Shown here: positions 33,684 to 34,002 of the stretch, one piece after another
Position numbering within the stretch: the first letter of the stretch is position 1
How the letters are laid out: every line of letters begins with the position of its first letter
DNA from: Caballeronia telluris
Lineage (GTDB): Bacteria; Pseudomonadota; Gammaproteobacteria; Burkholderiales; Burkholderiaceae
Direction of reading: 5' to 3'
NCBI RefSeq assembly: GCF_001544495.1
Contig: NZ_FCNZ02000038.1
Span: 1 to 34,002, forward strand
Length of the DNA: 34,002 nucleotides
Notes under the pieces: model-generated
The model's database searches: none
What the model was told of the DNA's origin: nothing
Seen by the model: only the letters and a program-made list of their open reading frames with translations
Program-made: the position numbers and the translations under genes

Positions 33684-34002
33684 AGACGGTCTGTGAAGTC
33701 CTGGGTGTGTCGCGCTCTAATCTAGCGGTGAAATCAAAGCGCGAAGCTGAATGGGTCGACAAGCGCAAAACGCCCGCCCGTGACGACATGCCGCTCGTCG
33801 CGGAGCTTCAGGGGCTGGTCGCTGATTTGCCTAGTTACGGCTATCGGCGTGCATGGGCGTTGCTGCGGCGAAACTGGGACGCGCAGGGACAGCCTCGCGT
33901 TAATGCAAAACGGGTTTATCGGGTTATGCATACCCACGGTCTGCTGCTCGAACGCCGGCCTCGCCATGCCCAGTCAACGCGCCGGCACGACGGCAAGGTC
34001 GC
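33680..34002 (+). CDS. IS2-group transposase OrfB, 5' part (runs off window)
   Basis: ATG at 33680 overlaps the OrfA stop (ATGA) and opens 107 codons to the window edge without a stop: MKTVCEVLGVSRSNLAVKSK, then LPSYGYRRAWALLRRNWD and NAKRVYRVMHTHGLLLERRP. This is the helical N-terminal domain of IS3-family OrfB (HTH_21 type) before the DDE core. Whether the core is intact lies beyond the window. With OrfA broken, transposition from this copy is doubtful. Confidence 0.85.
   Translation, partial: MKTVCEVLGVSRSNLAVKSKREAEWVDKRKTPARDDMPLVAELQGLVADLPSYGYRRAWALLRRNWDAQGQPRVNAKRVYRVMHTHGLLLERRPRHAQSTRRHDGKV

Noticed and set aside
1..34002. tRNA, rRNA genes and CRISPR arrays
   Set aside because: Reading both strands by eye gave no cloverleaf with conserved T-arm, no rRNA sequence and no regularly spaced repeats; a covariance search would be the decisive test.

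Overview
The window is high-GC proteobacterial DNA. Its gene content looks like a Burkholderiaceae accessory replicon or accessory region (Paraburkholderia, Caballeronia or Burkholderia). This is inferred from the protein types (DnaE2, PE-LIG-POL LigD, oph-type phthalate genes, DUF2934, IS3-family elements), not from a marker gene. Intact catabolic and transport operons alternate with stretches of broken genes and insertion-sequence scraps.

Region 1 (1-6.3 kb) concerns DNA repair. It holds the C-terminal two thirds of an error-prone polymerase DnaE2, three small genes (one a dodecin), an intact ATP-dependent ligase LigD on the minus strand, and a divergent ku gene that is clearly broken. The ku remnant runs into a scrap of histidine kinase and an IS3-family transposase remnant (6.3-6.7 kb).

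Region 2 (6.7-13.6 kb) is a phthalate degradation cluster. It has a MarR regulator on the minus strand, a divergent MFS permease, then a tight operon for a dioxygenase reductase, Rieske oxygenase, dihydrodiol dehydrogenase and decarboxylase. Together these should import phthalate and convert it to protocatechuate. Two near-identical palindromes, one in front of the permease and one inside the operon promoter, look like the MarR operators.

Region 3 (13.6-15.1 kb) is a patchwork of gene fragments, including a truncated porin and a second histidine kinase scrap.

Region 4 (15.1-19.6 kb) is an asparagine/aspartate utilisation cluster: a dicarboxylate/amino-acid symporter, a broken aspartate racemase, aspartase and an exported asparaginase. 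It would deaminate asparagine to aspartate in the periplasm, import it and convert it to fumarate plus ammonia. A degraded parA lies behind it.

Region 5 (20.6-29.1 kb) is a sugar-uptake locus: a LacI repressor diverging from six genes that form two complete ribose-type ABC importers in the order ATPase-permease-binding protein-permease-binding protein-ATPase. The shared control region carries a perfect 28-bp palindrome made of two tandem LacI-type sites, and a 13-codon leader ORF overlaps the first ATPase start.

Region 6 (29.1-34.0 kb) is mostly decay: a haloacetate-dehalogenase-like pseudogene, an aconitase-family N-terminal scrap, a LysR tail and fragments of two IS3-family elements. A small secreted Cys-rich protein and a DUF2934 protein survive. 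No rRNA, tRNA or CRISPR array was seen. I found no convincing wholly new system; the most informative items are the regulatory palindromes, the leader ORF and the pattern of broken genes beside intact partners.
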